Shown here in pieces: positions 25,212-32,972 of a DNA stretch of 64,000 nucleotides. How positions within the stretch are numbered: position 1 is the first letter of the stretch; the number at the start of each line of letters is the position of its first letter. The DNA is from Aquisalinus flavus (GTDB lineage Bacteria; Pseudomonadota; Alphaproteobacteria; Caulobacterales; Parvularculaceae). Location: contig NZ_CP042288.1 in assembly GCF_022559625.1 (NCBI RefSeq), forward strand, positions 2,056,155 through 2,120,154, written 5' to 3'. The position numbers and the translations under genes are program-made. The notes under the pieces were generated by a model. That model was given only the letters and a program-made list of their open reading frames with translations. It made no database searches and was not told the DNA's origin.

Positions 25212-25797
25212 CCTGAAAGTCGATCGGCTTGTAGCTGAAATTGTTGGATTCACCGGCAGAACACGCGGTCATGCCGATGATGAGGTCCATTTCGGCCCGG
25301 AACACGATTTGCTGCCCCGCCTTGCTCAAGGGGGGCAGCACTTTGATCGCGCTGGTGCCGGGATCGACCGCGACATGCATGAAGACGTTGAAGGCGATGG
25401 GAATGCGATCGCCGGAAATGCCATAGGGCGCGAGCGCCTCCTCGAGATTTCCCTGGCACCCGCGATGGGGCTCCTCGTCGCCATAGATGATCCGGAACGT
25501 GTCCTTCGAACACGGGGTGAGCGTGAAATCATGCCGCCCGACCTCGTCGGCGATGATCGTCAGCATGGGCCTCGAGCGGTTGGAATAGAGAATATCATCG
25601 GTCGTCAGCAGCATCCGCGCGGCATAGTCCAGCGACCGCCCCGACGAGATATGCTCCTCCGTGTCGTGGGCGCTATAGGCGACAAGGTCCGAAACCTGCC
25701 GGCCCTCCGGGTCGATGACGGTGAGAAGGTCACCGTGCTTCAAGGTGAAGGCCGTGCCGGATCGTGGCGGGATGCGCTCTGTGATCGTATCAGTCAT
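25198..25797 (-). CDS. DUF1989 (urea-carboxylase-associated) protein
   Basis: 199 residues from MTDTITERIP. Family blocks are GRQVSDLVAYSAHD, SSGRSLDY, LTPCSKDTF, HRGCQGNL, NVFMHVAVD and GMTACSAGESN; the three Cys are candidate metal ligands. DUF1989 proteins accompany urea carboxylase or guanidine carboxylase, and in guanidine users such pairs act as carboxyguanidine deiminase. No carboxylase is present here. The partner is a GntA-like oxygenase gene whose stop overlaps this start by 8 bases. A role in guanidino or urea-type compound metabolism is inferred. Confidence 0.8.
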   Translation of the reverse strand: MTDTITERIPPRSGTAFTLKHGDLLTVIDPEGRQVSDLVAYSAHDTEEHISSGRSLDYAARMLLTTDDILYSNRSRPMLTIIADEVGRHDFTLTPCSKDTFRIIYGDEEPHRGCQGNLEEALAPYGISGDRIPIAFNVFMHVAVDPGTSAIKVLPPLSKAGQQIVFRAEMDLIIGMTACSAGESNNFSYKPIDFQVTAG

Positions 25798-26476
25798 GGT
25801 TCTCCAGGGTCTTTTCCGGCTCCTGCACGGCGAGCGGGCATTGCCAGTCATCGCCGACCATGCGCCCGCTATATTGCCGCGCTTCGGAGCCATAGCCGAA
25901 ATCATTCAGCATGGGGTTGATATCGCCCTCCAGCCGGATATCGCGCTCGCGGATGATATCCTTCATCTTGTCGAAGCGGCCATCGGCGCGCAGGGCCTCG
26001 AACTGTTCATGGGAATTGAATACGAGAATAGGACGGGAGAACCGCCGCGCCTCCCGCGAGGAATGCGGATGCAGCCCGACGACGAAATAGGCCTGTCCGT
26101 CAATGCTGAGGGAAAAATGCGGCGAGGACGCATCGGAATCGACCCCCTCGGTCCACTCATGGCCCGTCGCCGCGTCGATATTGTGCAGGGCCTGCAGCCG
26201 GTTCCAGAGAGCCTTTTCGAAGTCCTGCTCGGTCAGATCGGTAGGGCCTGAAAAGGCCGCAACGAAGCTCTGCACGAAGGGAGCGTCATTATCGAGCGTC
26301 TTGCCGAATGCGGTCAGTGCCTTGTAGAGCGGCAGATCATCGCGGGCCTCATCGATATGCTCGCCGGCAAAGAAGTCGATCGTGCCACGGGCCAGGGCCG
26401 CCTTGGCACCGACGCAGGGGAACTCATCGGATCGGATAAAGTCGTCAAACTCTTTGCGCAGCGTCTCTGCCTGCAT
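25790..26476 (-). CDS. YqcI/YcgG family (GntA-like) heme-dependent N-oxygenase
   Basis: 228 residues from MQAETLRKEF. The conserved signature FPCVGAKAALARGTID lies near the N-terminus; FVVGLHPHSSREARRF and NPMLNDFGYGSEARQYSGR follow, as in YqcI/YcgG proteins. The family includes GntA, a heme enzyme that hydroxylates a guanidino amino acid in guanitoxin synthesis. There is no signal peptide, so it is cytoplasmic. It forms an overlapping pair with DUF1989, whose family also handles carbamoyl or guanidino groups, so the two may oxidise and then cleave one substrate. Confidence 0.8.
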   Translation of the reverse strand: MQAETLRKEFDDFIRSDEFPCVGAKAALARGTIDFFAGEHIDEARDDLPLYKALTAFGKTLDNDAPFVQSFVAAFSGPTDLTEQDFEKALWNRLQALHNIDAATGHEWTEGVDSDASSPHFSLSIDGQAYFVVGLHPHSSREARRFSRPILVFNSHEQFEALRADGRFDKMKDIIRERDIRLEGDINPMLNDFGYGSEARQYSGRMVGDDWQCPLAVQEPEKTLENHD

Positions 26477-26558
26477 GGTGGTACTCTCACGGGTGGGTGT
26501 TGAACCAGACCCGATTAACAAGTCCGGAGGGAAAGAGGTTCCCGGCAATGCCGTCGGC

Positions 26559-27746
26559 TTAATTCATGTTAAAATACAGTACCGGTCGTAATTCTTTCTC
26601 ACGCGCCTGGCTCGACCGGAACGTCGCCGAAATCGCGCCCTGGGCCTCGATCGCCAGACCGGACGTCTTGCCATCGATCAATCTCTGCAGCACAGGCGGC
26701 GAGACCGGGATCAGCGTAACGGCTCCCTTCTGCGGGACCGGCGGAACATCGATCATCATCTGGCCGTTTATGACAGGGGGCGTCTGACCCATGACGGCAT
26801 TCCAGGTGATCGACCCGCGCTGCCAGCCGTCAGGCAACGCAAAGACTTCCTTGACCCGAAGCTCGCCGAACTCTTCCAGATCCGTCGATGCCTTATATAC
26901 GCTGTCCGTATACAGTGCGAGGACGCCCCATTGCTGGGCGGTCTTGCCAGCGTAGTCAGACAGGTCGAAGGTCAGCAGGCTGGTCTGGGACCCGCTGACC
27001 GAAAGCAGCGGTTCACTCGCCTTCCCTTCCCGGCGCCAGTCATTGACCGCGACCCATGGCCAAGCGCTGTCGATGATCGCATCCTGCGCGACCGGAACCT
27101 GTTGAGCAAATGCGTCAAGCGCCGGCGTTGCCGGACGGTACGGAATCGGGCTGCCCTTGTCCGGTTCGGCCATGGCGGGATCGACGACCGCGACCCGGAA
27201 CCAGTCAATCTCGACCTGATACTCTTCCCGGCCCCAGTCCATCAACGCTATCTGGGTATAGACGCGATCACCCGGGCGGGCGTCGAAACCGGTCGTGGTG
27301 AAGCTGATCTCGTGCCAGTCCGTGTCGGGGATGTCGTATTCCATCAGATGCGAATGGAAATCTGTCGTACGGGAATGATTGGCATGTAGGTTGACCCGCC
27401 GCGGCGCGTGGCTGAGCCGAATGCGCGCCTCGATTCGCAGCTCGCGATCCGGCCGCGCCAGTTCCCCGGAATCGATATGATCCGACACCCCGCGCTTGAT
27501 CAGCGCCCACCAGATATTGCGTCTGTCGGCGCGCGCATCGACAGTGACCAGTCCCGAACCCTCCTGCGCAACCATGTCCATCACTGCCGCGCCATCTCCG
27601 GTCATCCACAACCAGCCAGCCTCGGCGGTTTCGTCCCTGACGACAGGCGTGTCGAACCCGTCGATGAACTGGGCGCGAACGCTCATCGGCCATGGCGCCG
27701 TGAGCACGAGGCACAGCCACGATATGAGAAAGTTTTTTCCGACCAT
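26559..27746 (-). CDS. Secreted carbohydrate-binding-type protein
   Basis: 395 residues with a signal peptide (about 1-25, ending SVRAQ). The N-terminal half looks like a jelly-roll binding domain (IEARIRLSHAPRRVNLHANH; TDWHEISFTTTGFDARPGD). The C-terminal half (about 230-395) resembles the DNRLRE/CBM96-type sandwich (LLTFDLSDYAG; RVKEVFALPDGWQRGSITWN; SGLAIEAQG). It has no clear catalytic residues. It is divergent from the GH43 gene, and a dyad at 27883-27902 lies between them, so shared sugar-responsive control and a role in polysaccharide capture are likely. Confidence 0.65.
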   Translation of the reverse strand: MVGKNFLISWLCLVLTAPWPMSVRAQFIDGFDTPVVRDETAEAGWLWMTGDGAAVMDMVAQEGSGLVTVDARADRRNIWWALIKRGVSDHIDSGELARPDRELRIEARIRLSHAPRRVNLHANHSRTTDFHSHLMEYDIPDTDWHEISFTTTGFDARPGDRVYTQIALMDWGREEYQVEIDWFRVAVVDPAMAEPDKGSPIPYRPATPALDAFAQQVPVAQDAIIDSAWPWVAVNDWRREGKASEPLLSVSGSQTSLLTFDLSDYAGKTAQQWGVLALYTDSVYKASTDLEEFGELRVKEVFALPDGWQRGSITWNAVMGQTPPVINGQMMIDVPPVPQKGAVTLIPVSPPVLQRLIDGKTSGLAIEAQGAISATFRSSQAREKELRPVLYFNMN

Positions 27747-27882
27747 TCAACCGCTCCCGACCGCCTGTTTGCGCAAATAGTGAAAGCTTGCCTGCACCGA
27801 AGCGACGGCACAAGGCATGCACAGCGCATGTGTTGCCAAGCCGGCCATTCCGGTATTCCTTGCCAACAGGCCTCACTAACCG

Positions 27883-27906
27883 TAATGTTAGCGGAAACAT
27901 TATGGC
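27883..27906. promoter_or_regulatory. LacI-type operator candidate upstream of GH43
   Basis: TAATGTT (27883-27889) and AACATTA (27896-27902) form a 7-bp dyad around AGCGGA. The core TGTTAGCG-N2-AACA resembles LacI-family operators. The sequence AATGTTAGCG, with ATGGC thirteen bases on, is repeated upstream of the GH3 gene (37849-37871). It lies 45 bases before the GH43 start and could also act on the divergent gene. Confidence 0.55.
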
Positions 27907-27947
27907 GCAAGCCACCCAGGGAAATGAAACAACAGGAGCGATATCCC

Positions 27948-29165
27948 ATGCTTAAGAAGACACTGCTTATGACCAGCGCCCTCTTGCTGATGGCCGCCTG
28001 CAGCGAGACGCCGGCGCCGGAAGAGGATACGACTGCCGAAGACGGCATGGAAATGGCCGAGCCGGACGCGGCCGGCGAGGAAATGGCGGAAGCGGAACTT
28101 TCCGACGCCGAGCGCTATGAGCTGGAGACGAGCGGCGAGTTCGGTCCGGAGGACTATATCGCCCAGCCGCTGGTGAGCGAAATCTATACCGCGGACCCGT
28201 CGGTGCATGTCTGGGACGATGGCCGCATCTATGTCTATCCGAGCCACGATGTCGATACCGGCATCCCGCAGGACGATCTCGGCAGCCAGTATGACATGAA
28301 AGACTATATCGTCCTGTCGATGGACGAGCCGGGCGGCGAGGTCACGATCCACGATGTCGGCCTGCATGTCGACGATGTGCCGTGGGCGCGCGACAAGATG
28401 TGGGCGCCGGACGCCGCCGAGAAAGACGGCAAATATTATCTCTACTTCCCGGCCAAGGATTATGACGGCATCTTCCGTATCGGCGTCGCCGTCTCCGACT
28501 CGCCGACCGGCCCGTTCACGGCCGAAGAGAGCTGGATCGAAGGCTCCTATTCGATGGACCCGTCGGTCTTCAAGGACGATGACGGCACATATTACATGTA
28601 TGTCGGCGGCATCTGGGGCGGCCAGCTGCAGCGCTGGACCACGGGCGAGTATGACGACAGCCCGGACCTGAACCAGGAAGACCTGGAGGCTGATGAACCC
28701 GCGCTGGTGCCTTATGTCGCAAAGATGAGCGACGACATGCTCTCCTATGCCGAGGAGCCGCGCGATGTCCTGCTTCTCGACGAGAATGGCGAGCCGCTGA
28801 AGGCCGGCGACAATGACCGCCGCTTCTTCGAGGCCGCATGGATGAACAAGATCGATGGCACCTATTACCTGTCATGGTCGACCGGCGACACCCACAAGAT
28901 CGTCTATGGCACATCGGACAATCCGTATGGGCCGTTTACCTATCAGGGCGTCGTGAACCTGCCCGTTCGTGGGTGGACCAACCACCATTCGATCTTCGAG
29001 TATGAAGGCCAGTATTACCTTGCCTATCACGATACGCAGCTGTCTGGCGTCAACCACCTGCGCAACGTCAAGATCACGCCGCTGACGATTAATGATGACG
29101 GCACGATCGAGCCGGTCGACCCCTTCTTCGGCGACGACGTCACGGTCGATAACTATCTGGACTAG
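27948..29165 (+). CDS. GH43 family glycoside hydrolase, lipoprotein
   Basis: 405 residues from the ATG after CAGGAG. A lipobox (LLMAAC) and an acidic, Glu-rich spacer precede a five-bladed propeller. YTADPSVHVWD (about 80-90) carries the catalytic base Asp; SMDPSVF (about 202-208) has the pKa-modulating Asp; and RFFEAAWMNK (about 292-301) holds the acid Glu, all standard for GH43. Family members act on xylan, arabinan or arabinoxylan side chains. The surface lipoprotein form fits outer-membrane glycan capture. It is monocistronic between an operator and a strong terminator. Confidence 0.9.
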   Translation: MLKKTLLMTSALLLMAACSETPAPEEDTTAEDGMEMAEPDAAGEEMAEAELSDAERYELETSGEFGPEDYIAQPLVSEIYTADPSVHVWDDGRIYVYPSHDVDTGIPQDDLGSQYDMKDYIVLSMDEPGGEVTIHDVGLHVDDVPWARDKMWAPDAAEKDGKYYLYFPAKDYDGIFRIGVAVSDSPTGPFTAEESWIEGSYSMDPSVFKDDDGTYYMYVGGIWGGQLQRWTTGEYDDSPDLNQEDLEADEPALVPYVAKMSDDMLSYAEEPRDVLLLDENGEPLKAGDNDRRFFEAAWMNKIDGTYYLSWSTGDTHKIVYGTSDNPYGPFTYQGVVNLPVRGWTNHHSIFEYEGQYYLAYHDTQLSGVNHLRNVKITPLTINDDGTIEPVDPFFGDDVTVDNYLD

Positions 29166-29190
29166 TTACGACCACTAAAGGTCAATATGG

Positions 29191-29217
29191 AAAGCCCGGG
29201 CCAAGCGCCCGGGCTTT
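29191..29217 (+). terminator. Rho-independent terminator after GH43
   Basis: AAAGCCCGGG (29191-29200) pairs with CCCGGGCTTT (29208-29217) around a 7-base loop, followed by TTC. It lies 25 bases after the GH43 stop. Confidence 0.88.
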
Positions 29218-29285
29218 TTCGTTGGAGATATTAAGTGTTTGGGCTCGCAAGGGGAAAACCCGAACAACCTGTTGAGGCTCCACAC

Positions 29286-29642
29286 CTAGATCACGCTCTG
29301 GATCGTGTTGTCGTCATTCATCAGCACGACCGTCGGCTTGTAATTGGCGGCTTCTTCTGCCGGCAGCTGGCCGAAGGCGGCGATGATGATCTTGTCGCCC
29401 GGCTCGGCAAGGCGGGCAGCGGCACCGTTGAGCATGAAGCAGCCCGACCCGCGTTCGCCCTCGATGGCATAGGTGGCCAGGCGATTGCCATTGGTGACGT
29501 TCCAGATGTCGACATGCTCATAGGGGTGAATGCCGGCGGCATCGAGGATGTCCCGGTCAATCGCGATCGAGCCTTCATAGTGAAGGTCGGTCATGGTGAT
29601 GGTGGCGCGATGAATCTTCGCCTTGAGCATGTTGAGCAGCAT
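29286..29642 (-). CDS. panD: Aspartate 1-decarboxylase
   Basis: 118 residues starting [16 protein letters not shown], just short of the typical size of about 126. The self-cleavage site is the Gly-Ser pair in [10 protein letters not shown], which creates the pyruvoyl cofactor. [17 protein letters not shown] and [13 protein letters not shown] are also conserved. It makes beta-alanine for pantothenate and coenzyme A. It is alone, with no other pan genes in the window. The chosen start removes the extra upstream residues [11 protein letters not shown]. Confidence 0.94.
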   Translation of the reverse strand: MLLNMLKAKIHRATITMTDLHYEGSIAIDRDILDAAGIHPYEHVDIWNVTNGNRLATYAIEGERGSGCFMLNGAAARLAEPGDKIIIAAFGQLPAEEAANYKPTVVLMNDDNTIQSVI

Positions 29643-29708
29643 GGGATGCCCCTTTCGGTCGTCGGGTGTTCGCAAGTGCGAAAAACAGGGGATCGTCTAC
29701 ACGAGCCC

Positions 29709-29733
29709 TGTGAAAAAATCCAGTTTTTCCACA
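29709..29733. promoter_or_regulatory. Imperfect dyad between panD and arsM
   Basis: TGTGAAAAAA (29709-29718) and TTTTTCCACA (29724-29733) are reverse complements at nine of ten positions, around TCCAG. It lies 67 bases upstream of panD and 144 upstream of arsM, so it could be an operator for either. No arsR gene is near. Confidence 0.3.
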
Positions 29734-29876
29734 CATGATATAAGAGCGCTCTCGTGGATTTGCATGGATGAGGGCTCCACAGTGCCCAAAACGCACAAAG
29801 CTCGCGCCATTGTCATGTGACGCGCGAAAATGATGCTGTGATGTGTAGAGCTGACACAAAAAAACAGCGAGAGTCC

Positions 29877-30920
29877 ATGAACGAACAGATCGTCAGCGAT
29901 TATTACGGCAAGGTGCTCCAGTCCTCCGCCGACCTGAAGACGGATGCCTGCTGCACGACGGATGACATCCCGCCCTTCCACAAGGCGCTTCTCACCAATA
30001 TCCATGACGAGGTGATGGCGAAATATTATGGCTGCGGCCTGATCGCGCCGCTGGCGCTGGAGGGCGCACGGGTGCTGGACCTCGGCTCCGGGTCGGGCCG
30101 TGATGCCTATGCTCTGGCCCAGATGGCCGGGGCCGATGGAGAAATCGTCGGCGTCGACATGACCGACGAACAGCTGGCGGTGGCCAATGCCCATCGCGAG
30201 TGGCATGCGGAGAAATTCGGCTATGCCAATGTGCGCTTCGAAAAGGGATTTATCGAGCAGCTCGACAGGCTCGACCTGGAGCCCGGCTCCTTCGACGTCG
30301 TCGTTTCCAACTGCGTCATCAACCTGTCGATGGACAAACCGGCGGTGCTGGCCGGGGTCAAGCGCTTGTTGAAACCCGGCGGCGAGTTCTTTTTCTCCGA
30401 CGTCTATGCCGACCGGCGCCTGCCACAGGCCGTGCGCGAAGACCCGGTGCTGTTCGGAGAATGCCTCGGCGGCGCGCTCTACTGGAACGACTTCCTCACC
30501 CTGTCGAAACAGGCAGGCTTTGCCGACCCGCGGCTTGTCACCGACAGGCCGCTGGCTGTCGAGAACTTGGCCCTGCAGGAAAAGCTGGGCCGGGCCAGGT
30601 TTTTCTCCGCGACCTACAGCCTGTTCAATATCGACGGGCTCGAGCCCTCCTGCGAGGACTACGGGCAAGCGGTGATCTATGACGGCTCGATCGACCATGC
30701 CGGCGACACCTTCATCTTCGACGCGCACCATGTGATCGAAGCCGGGAAGGTCTTCCCGGTATGCGGCAATACATACCGTATGCTGAAGGAAAGCCGTTTC
30801 GCCGATGCGTTCGACTTCATCGGCAGCCGCGATCGCCATTACGGCATCTTCGAGGGCTGCGGCACGCAAATGCCTTTCTCCCAAGGCGCCAATGCGCGAA
30901 GCAACGTCACTTGCTGCTAG
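29877..30920 (+). CDS. arsM: Arsenite S-adenosylmethionine methyltransferase
   Basis: 347 residues. KTDACCTTDD near residue 21 provides arsenite-binding cysteines. The SAM site is VLDLGSGSGRDAYALAQM. VVVSNCVINLSMDK contains the conserved catalytic Cys of ArsM, and LKPGGEFFFSDVYADRR follows. The C-terminal extension (VFPVCGNTYRML) and a Cys-rich tail (VTCC) are characteristic. The enzyme methylates As(III) to volatile or less retained forms. It is not clustered with arsR, arsB or arsC here, so its regulation is unclear. Confidence 0.92.
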   Translation: MNEQIVSDYYGKVLQSSADLKTDACCTTDDIPPFHKALLTNIHDEVMAKYYGCGLIAPLALEGARVLDLGSGSGRDAYALAQMAGADGEIVGVDMTDEQLAVANAHREWHAEKFGYANVRFEKGFIEQLDRLDLEPGSFDVVVSNCVINLSMDKPAVLAGVKRLLKPGGEFFFSDVYADRRLPQAVREDPVLFGECLGGALYWNDFLTLSKQAGFADPRLVTDRPLAVENLALQEKLGRARFFSATYSLFNIDGLEPSCEDYGQAVIYDGSIDHAGDTFIFDAHHVIEAGKVFPVCGNTYRMLKESRFADAFDFIGSRDRHYGIFEGCGTQMPFSQGANARSNVTCC

Positions 30921-31541
30921 CTTGCGACGGACCGTAGGCTCCGCACGATGAAACTAGGGATATCGTACTTTATTACTACATAGTTAGTTGAAGGCTTTCC
31001 CGATCCCGCTTTTAGTGGTCCGGCGCAGCAATAGCGCACGGTCACGCCTCACCGGCTGACCGCGTAACATGACGGGTCAAACGCCGGGAGATGGTCTGCC
31101 TCTGGCATTCTTTCCTGACCCATGATTTGAAACCGGACCGTTCGGGGCGGGTGTACATATCGTTGCTCCACACCCTCGAGACCCGTCCCGGGCCTCCGGT
31201 TTCATTGCTCCGGCAAGAGCATCTTGCCGGAGCTGCCATCCACGGATCACCCTTTCTGACAGAGCGGGTTCGTGGATGGCTCCTCTTGCGTCCCTCCAGA
31301 CAGCTCCCGTGAACGGTCCGGCTCAGCGCCGGCGAGATCACCCGATAGTGTACCGTGTGCAGAGAAAGCAGGCTCTAAAATCGGGTCCGATTCAGCGCTT
31401 CCGCAACTTTTACTATAAGAATAGTATTTTATTACGACCTTTTTAGTAGAAAAATTTCGAAACCGGCCTCTAATGGTCTTGCGTCAAAAACGCACACTAC
31501 CCAAATGCTCCGTCAGAGGGCGCAAAACAAAGAGAGAAGTC
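30921..31541. other. Gene-free stretch with a hairpin array
   Basis: No convincing protein is encoded. The centre holds three consecutive strong hairpins (31128-31280) with shorter paired elements on both sides, such as CGGTCA/TGACCG near 31038-31062. The right end is AT-rich and has a TACTAT/ATAGTA dyad (31411-31426), probably part of the promoter region for the UrcA genes. Confidence 0.55.
31128..31280. other. Candidate structured RNA or palindromic element (three hairpins)
   Basis: Hairpin 1: TGAAACCGGA (31128-31137) with TCCGGTTTCA (31195-31204), plus an inner GGGGCGGGT/ACCCGTCCC helix with one mismatch. Hairpin 2: GCTCCGGCAAGA (31207-31218) with TCTTGCCGGAGC (31222-31233), 3-base loop. 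Hairpin 3: GCCATCCACG (31235-31244) with CGTGGATGGC (31271-31280). They abut with spacers of only one or two bases, which is unusual for chance and suggests a folded transcript or a composite repeat. It matches no RNA family I know. Confidence 0.45.
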
Positions 31542-31835
31542 ATGAAGTCAATCGCTATGGCGGCTTTTGCCGCAACCCTTTCGCTCGCCTCGATTTCCGG
31601 TGCCACTGCCAAGGAGTACACCGTCGACTACAACGAACTCGCCCTGCGCGATATCGTTGGCACACGGTCCGTCTACCGCGACATTCTTGCCGATGCCAAG
31701 CGCGTCTGCGGCGCCGAAGGCTATGCGCTGCGCAATGGCATGAGCACAGCCGAATGTGTCGATCATGTTGTCGAGCAATCGGTCCGCGAGATCGGCGACA
31801 GGGCGCTGACCAATATCCACAACCAGCGCAGCTAA
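31542..31835 (+). CDS. UrcA family protein
   Basis: 97 residues with a signal peptide (about 1-23, ISGATAKE). The mature part has the UrcA pattern: VDYNELALRDIVGTRSVYRD, then AKRVCGAEGY and a second Cys in AECVDHVVEQSV, probably disulfide-bonded. The family is periplasmic and of unknown function. The leader AAAGAGAGAAGTCATGAA is shared with the next gene, which indicates duplication or matched translation control. Confidence 0.82.
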   Translation: MKSIAMAAFAATLSLASISGATAKEYTVDYNELALRDIVGTRSVYRDILADAKRVCGAEGYALRNGMSTAECVDHVVEQSVREIGDRALTNIHNQRS

Positions 31836-31931
31836 AAACAGAGCCCGGAGAACGGGCCGCTTACCAACCATAAACAGCCGTATACTGACTGTTCCCGAGG
31901 GAGTGGAGCAAACAGGAAAGAGAGAGAAGTC

Positions 31932-32264
31932 ATGAAAAAGTCAAATATCATCGCCGCTACTGCCGCTGCCAGCATTCTGCCGTTTGCGGCCCTGTCTTTC
32001 GCCAATGCCGCAGAAGATTACCACATGAAGGTCGATCGCAAGCTGTTGCAGAGCTCGACAGGTATCGCCGAATTGCACCGCGATCTCGACCGGCAGGCCC
32101 GGGAAATCTGCGAATCTGTCGGCTACAACATGCGGGAGGTCAGCCGCTTCCACAGCTGCAAGGAAGATGTGCTGGATATCGCGATCGAGAAAATCGACCA
32201 CAGCCGGCTCACCGGCTACCATAATAGCGAGGGACTGTCCCCTCGCTTCAGCGAAAACCGCTAG
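31932..32264 (+). CDS. UrcA-like protein, second copy
   Basis: 110 residues with a signal peptide (about 1-26, FANAAED). It shares the UrcA layout: MKVDRKLLQSSTGIAELHRD, then AREICESVGY and a second Cys in FHSCKEDVLDIAIEKI. It is clearly related to the preceding gene in order and Cys spacing but diverged. It starts 96 bases after that gene with the same leader sequence, so the two are probably one operon ending at the terminator at 32289-32312. Confidence 0.78.
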   Translation: MKKSNIIAATAAASILPFAALSFANAAEDYHMKVDRKLLQSSTGIAELHRDLDRQAREICESVGYNMREVSRFHSCKEDVLDIAIEKIDHSRLTGYHNSEGLSPRFSENR

Positions 32265-32288
32265 CTAACGGAATTCCGTACAAAATAT

Positions 32289-32312
32289 AAGCTCGGCAAC
32301 AGCGCCGGGCTT
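32289..32312. terminator. Terminator between UrcA and PD-(D/E)XK-like genes
   Basis: AAGCTCGGC (32289-32297) pairs with GCCGGGCTT (32304-32312), one G-T pair, around AACAGC, followed by ATTCATTT. It lies between convergent genes. Confidence 0.7.
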
Positions 32313-32314
32313 AT

Positions 32315-32971
32315 TCATTTCTGGAGCAGATCAATATCCGGGTAGACATAGTCAATATACCGAGACAAGGCATGCCTGACTGGCAACCCCAAGACATACC
32401 GGGCTGTATCGAAAGCAGCCTTCCACTCCGCAGGCTCGCGCGGTCCACCCATCTCCGTATCATTCAGGAAACATACGTTAACGAGACGGGCATCAACACC
32501 TTCGCGGCGCAGGAAATAAAGATGAGCCATCCTGTTTGTGTATTGATAGAAAAATTCCATCCAGTCTGCCCCACCTGACGCATGGCAGGCACGACTCGTC
32601 TCATCCAGCGCATTGCGGATGCGCTTGCGAGATTCTGCAGATGAAGCTCCACAGTGTCCGGAAAAAAATTCCCGTATGTGTGATTTGGCTTCAACAAGGA
32701 AAACGCGCTCATTTGCTATGCCAAGCCCGTCCCACACAGCGCCGCGTTCCGGCCAGAACGCTGCCATGGCTTCCTTCACCCTTTCCAACCCAAGACGATC
32801 GAGAAAGGCCGAACCGCTATATTCCGCATACGCATCCTCCCTTAAGGGAGAAAGCCAGCGGATGGGTGTCCGCTGGCTTTCCGGTTTAAGTATATCAGGT
32901 TTTTCGTCAACGGCGACTTGCAGCCATTTCTGACTGCCTCGGACACCTTTTTCTTGAGGGATGCGCCCCAA
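32315..32971 (-). CDS. Conserved hypothetical protein with PD-(D/E)XK-like core
   Basis: 218 residues. Recognisable blocks are [83 protein letters not shown] and [11 protein letters not shown]. The Asp of WDGLG, then E-A-K on the next strand, fits the active site of PD-(D/E)XK nuclease folds, but nuclease activity is inference. The only start available is TTG at 32971, a base after the rpoD stop, with no ribosome site of its own. It may be translated by reinitiation after rpoD. Confidence 0.65.
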   Translation of the reverse strand: MGRIPQEKGVRGSQKWLQVAVDEKPDILKPESQRTPIRWLSPLREDAYAEYSGSAFLDRLGLERVKEAMAAFWPERGAVWDGLGIANERVFLVEAKSHIREFFSGHCGASSAESRKRIRNALDETSRACHASGGADWMEFFYQYTNRMAHLYFLRREGVDARLVNVCFLNDTEMGGPREPAEWKAAFDTARYVLGLPVRHALSRYIDYVYPDIDLLQK

Positions 32972-32972
32972 A

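Noticed and set aside
29697-30884. A 395-codon minus-strand frame opposite arsM
   Set aside because: It is antisense to a clear ArsM enzyme, and its translation shows no motif.
30921-31541. tRNA, tmRNA, SRP or RNase P RNA in the structured gap
   Set aside because: No TPsiC loop (GGTTCRA), no CCA-like end, and no conserved SRP or RNase P core was seen; the hairpins do not fit these folds.
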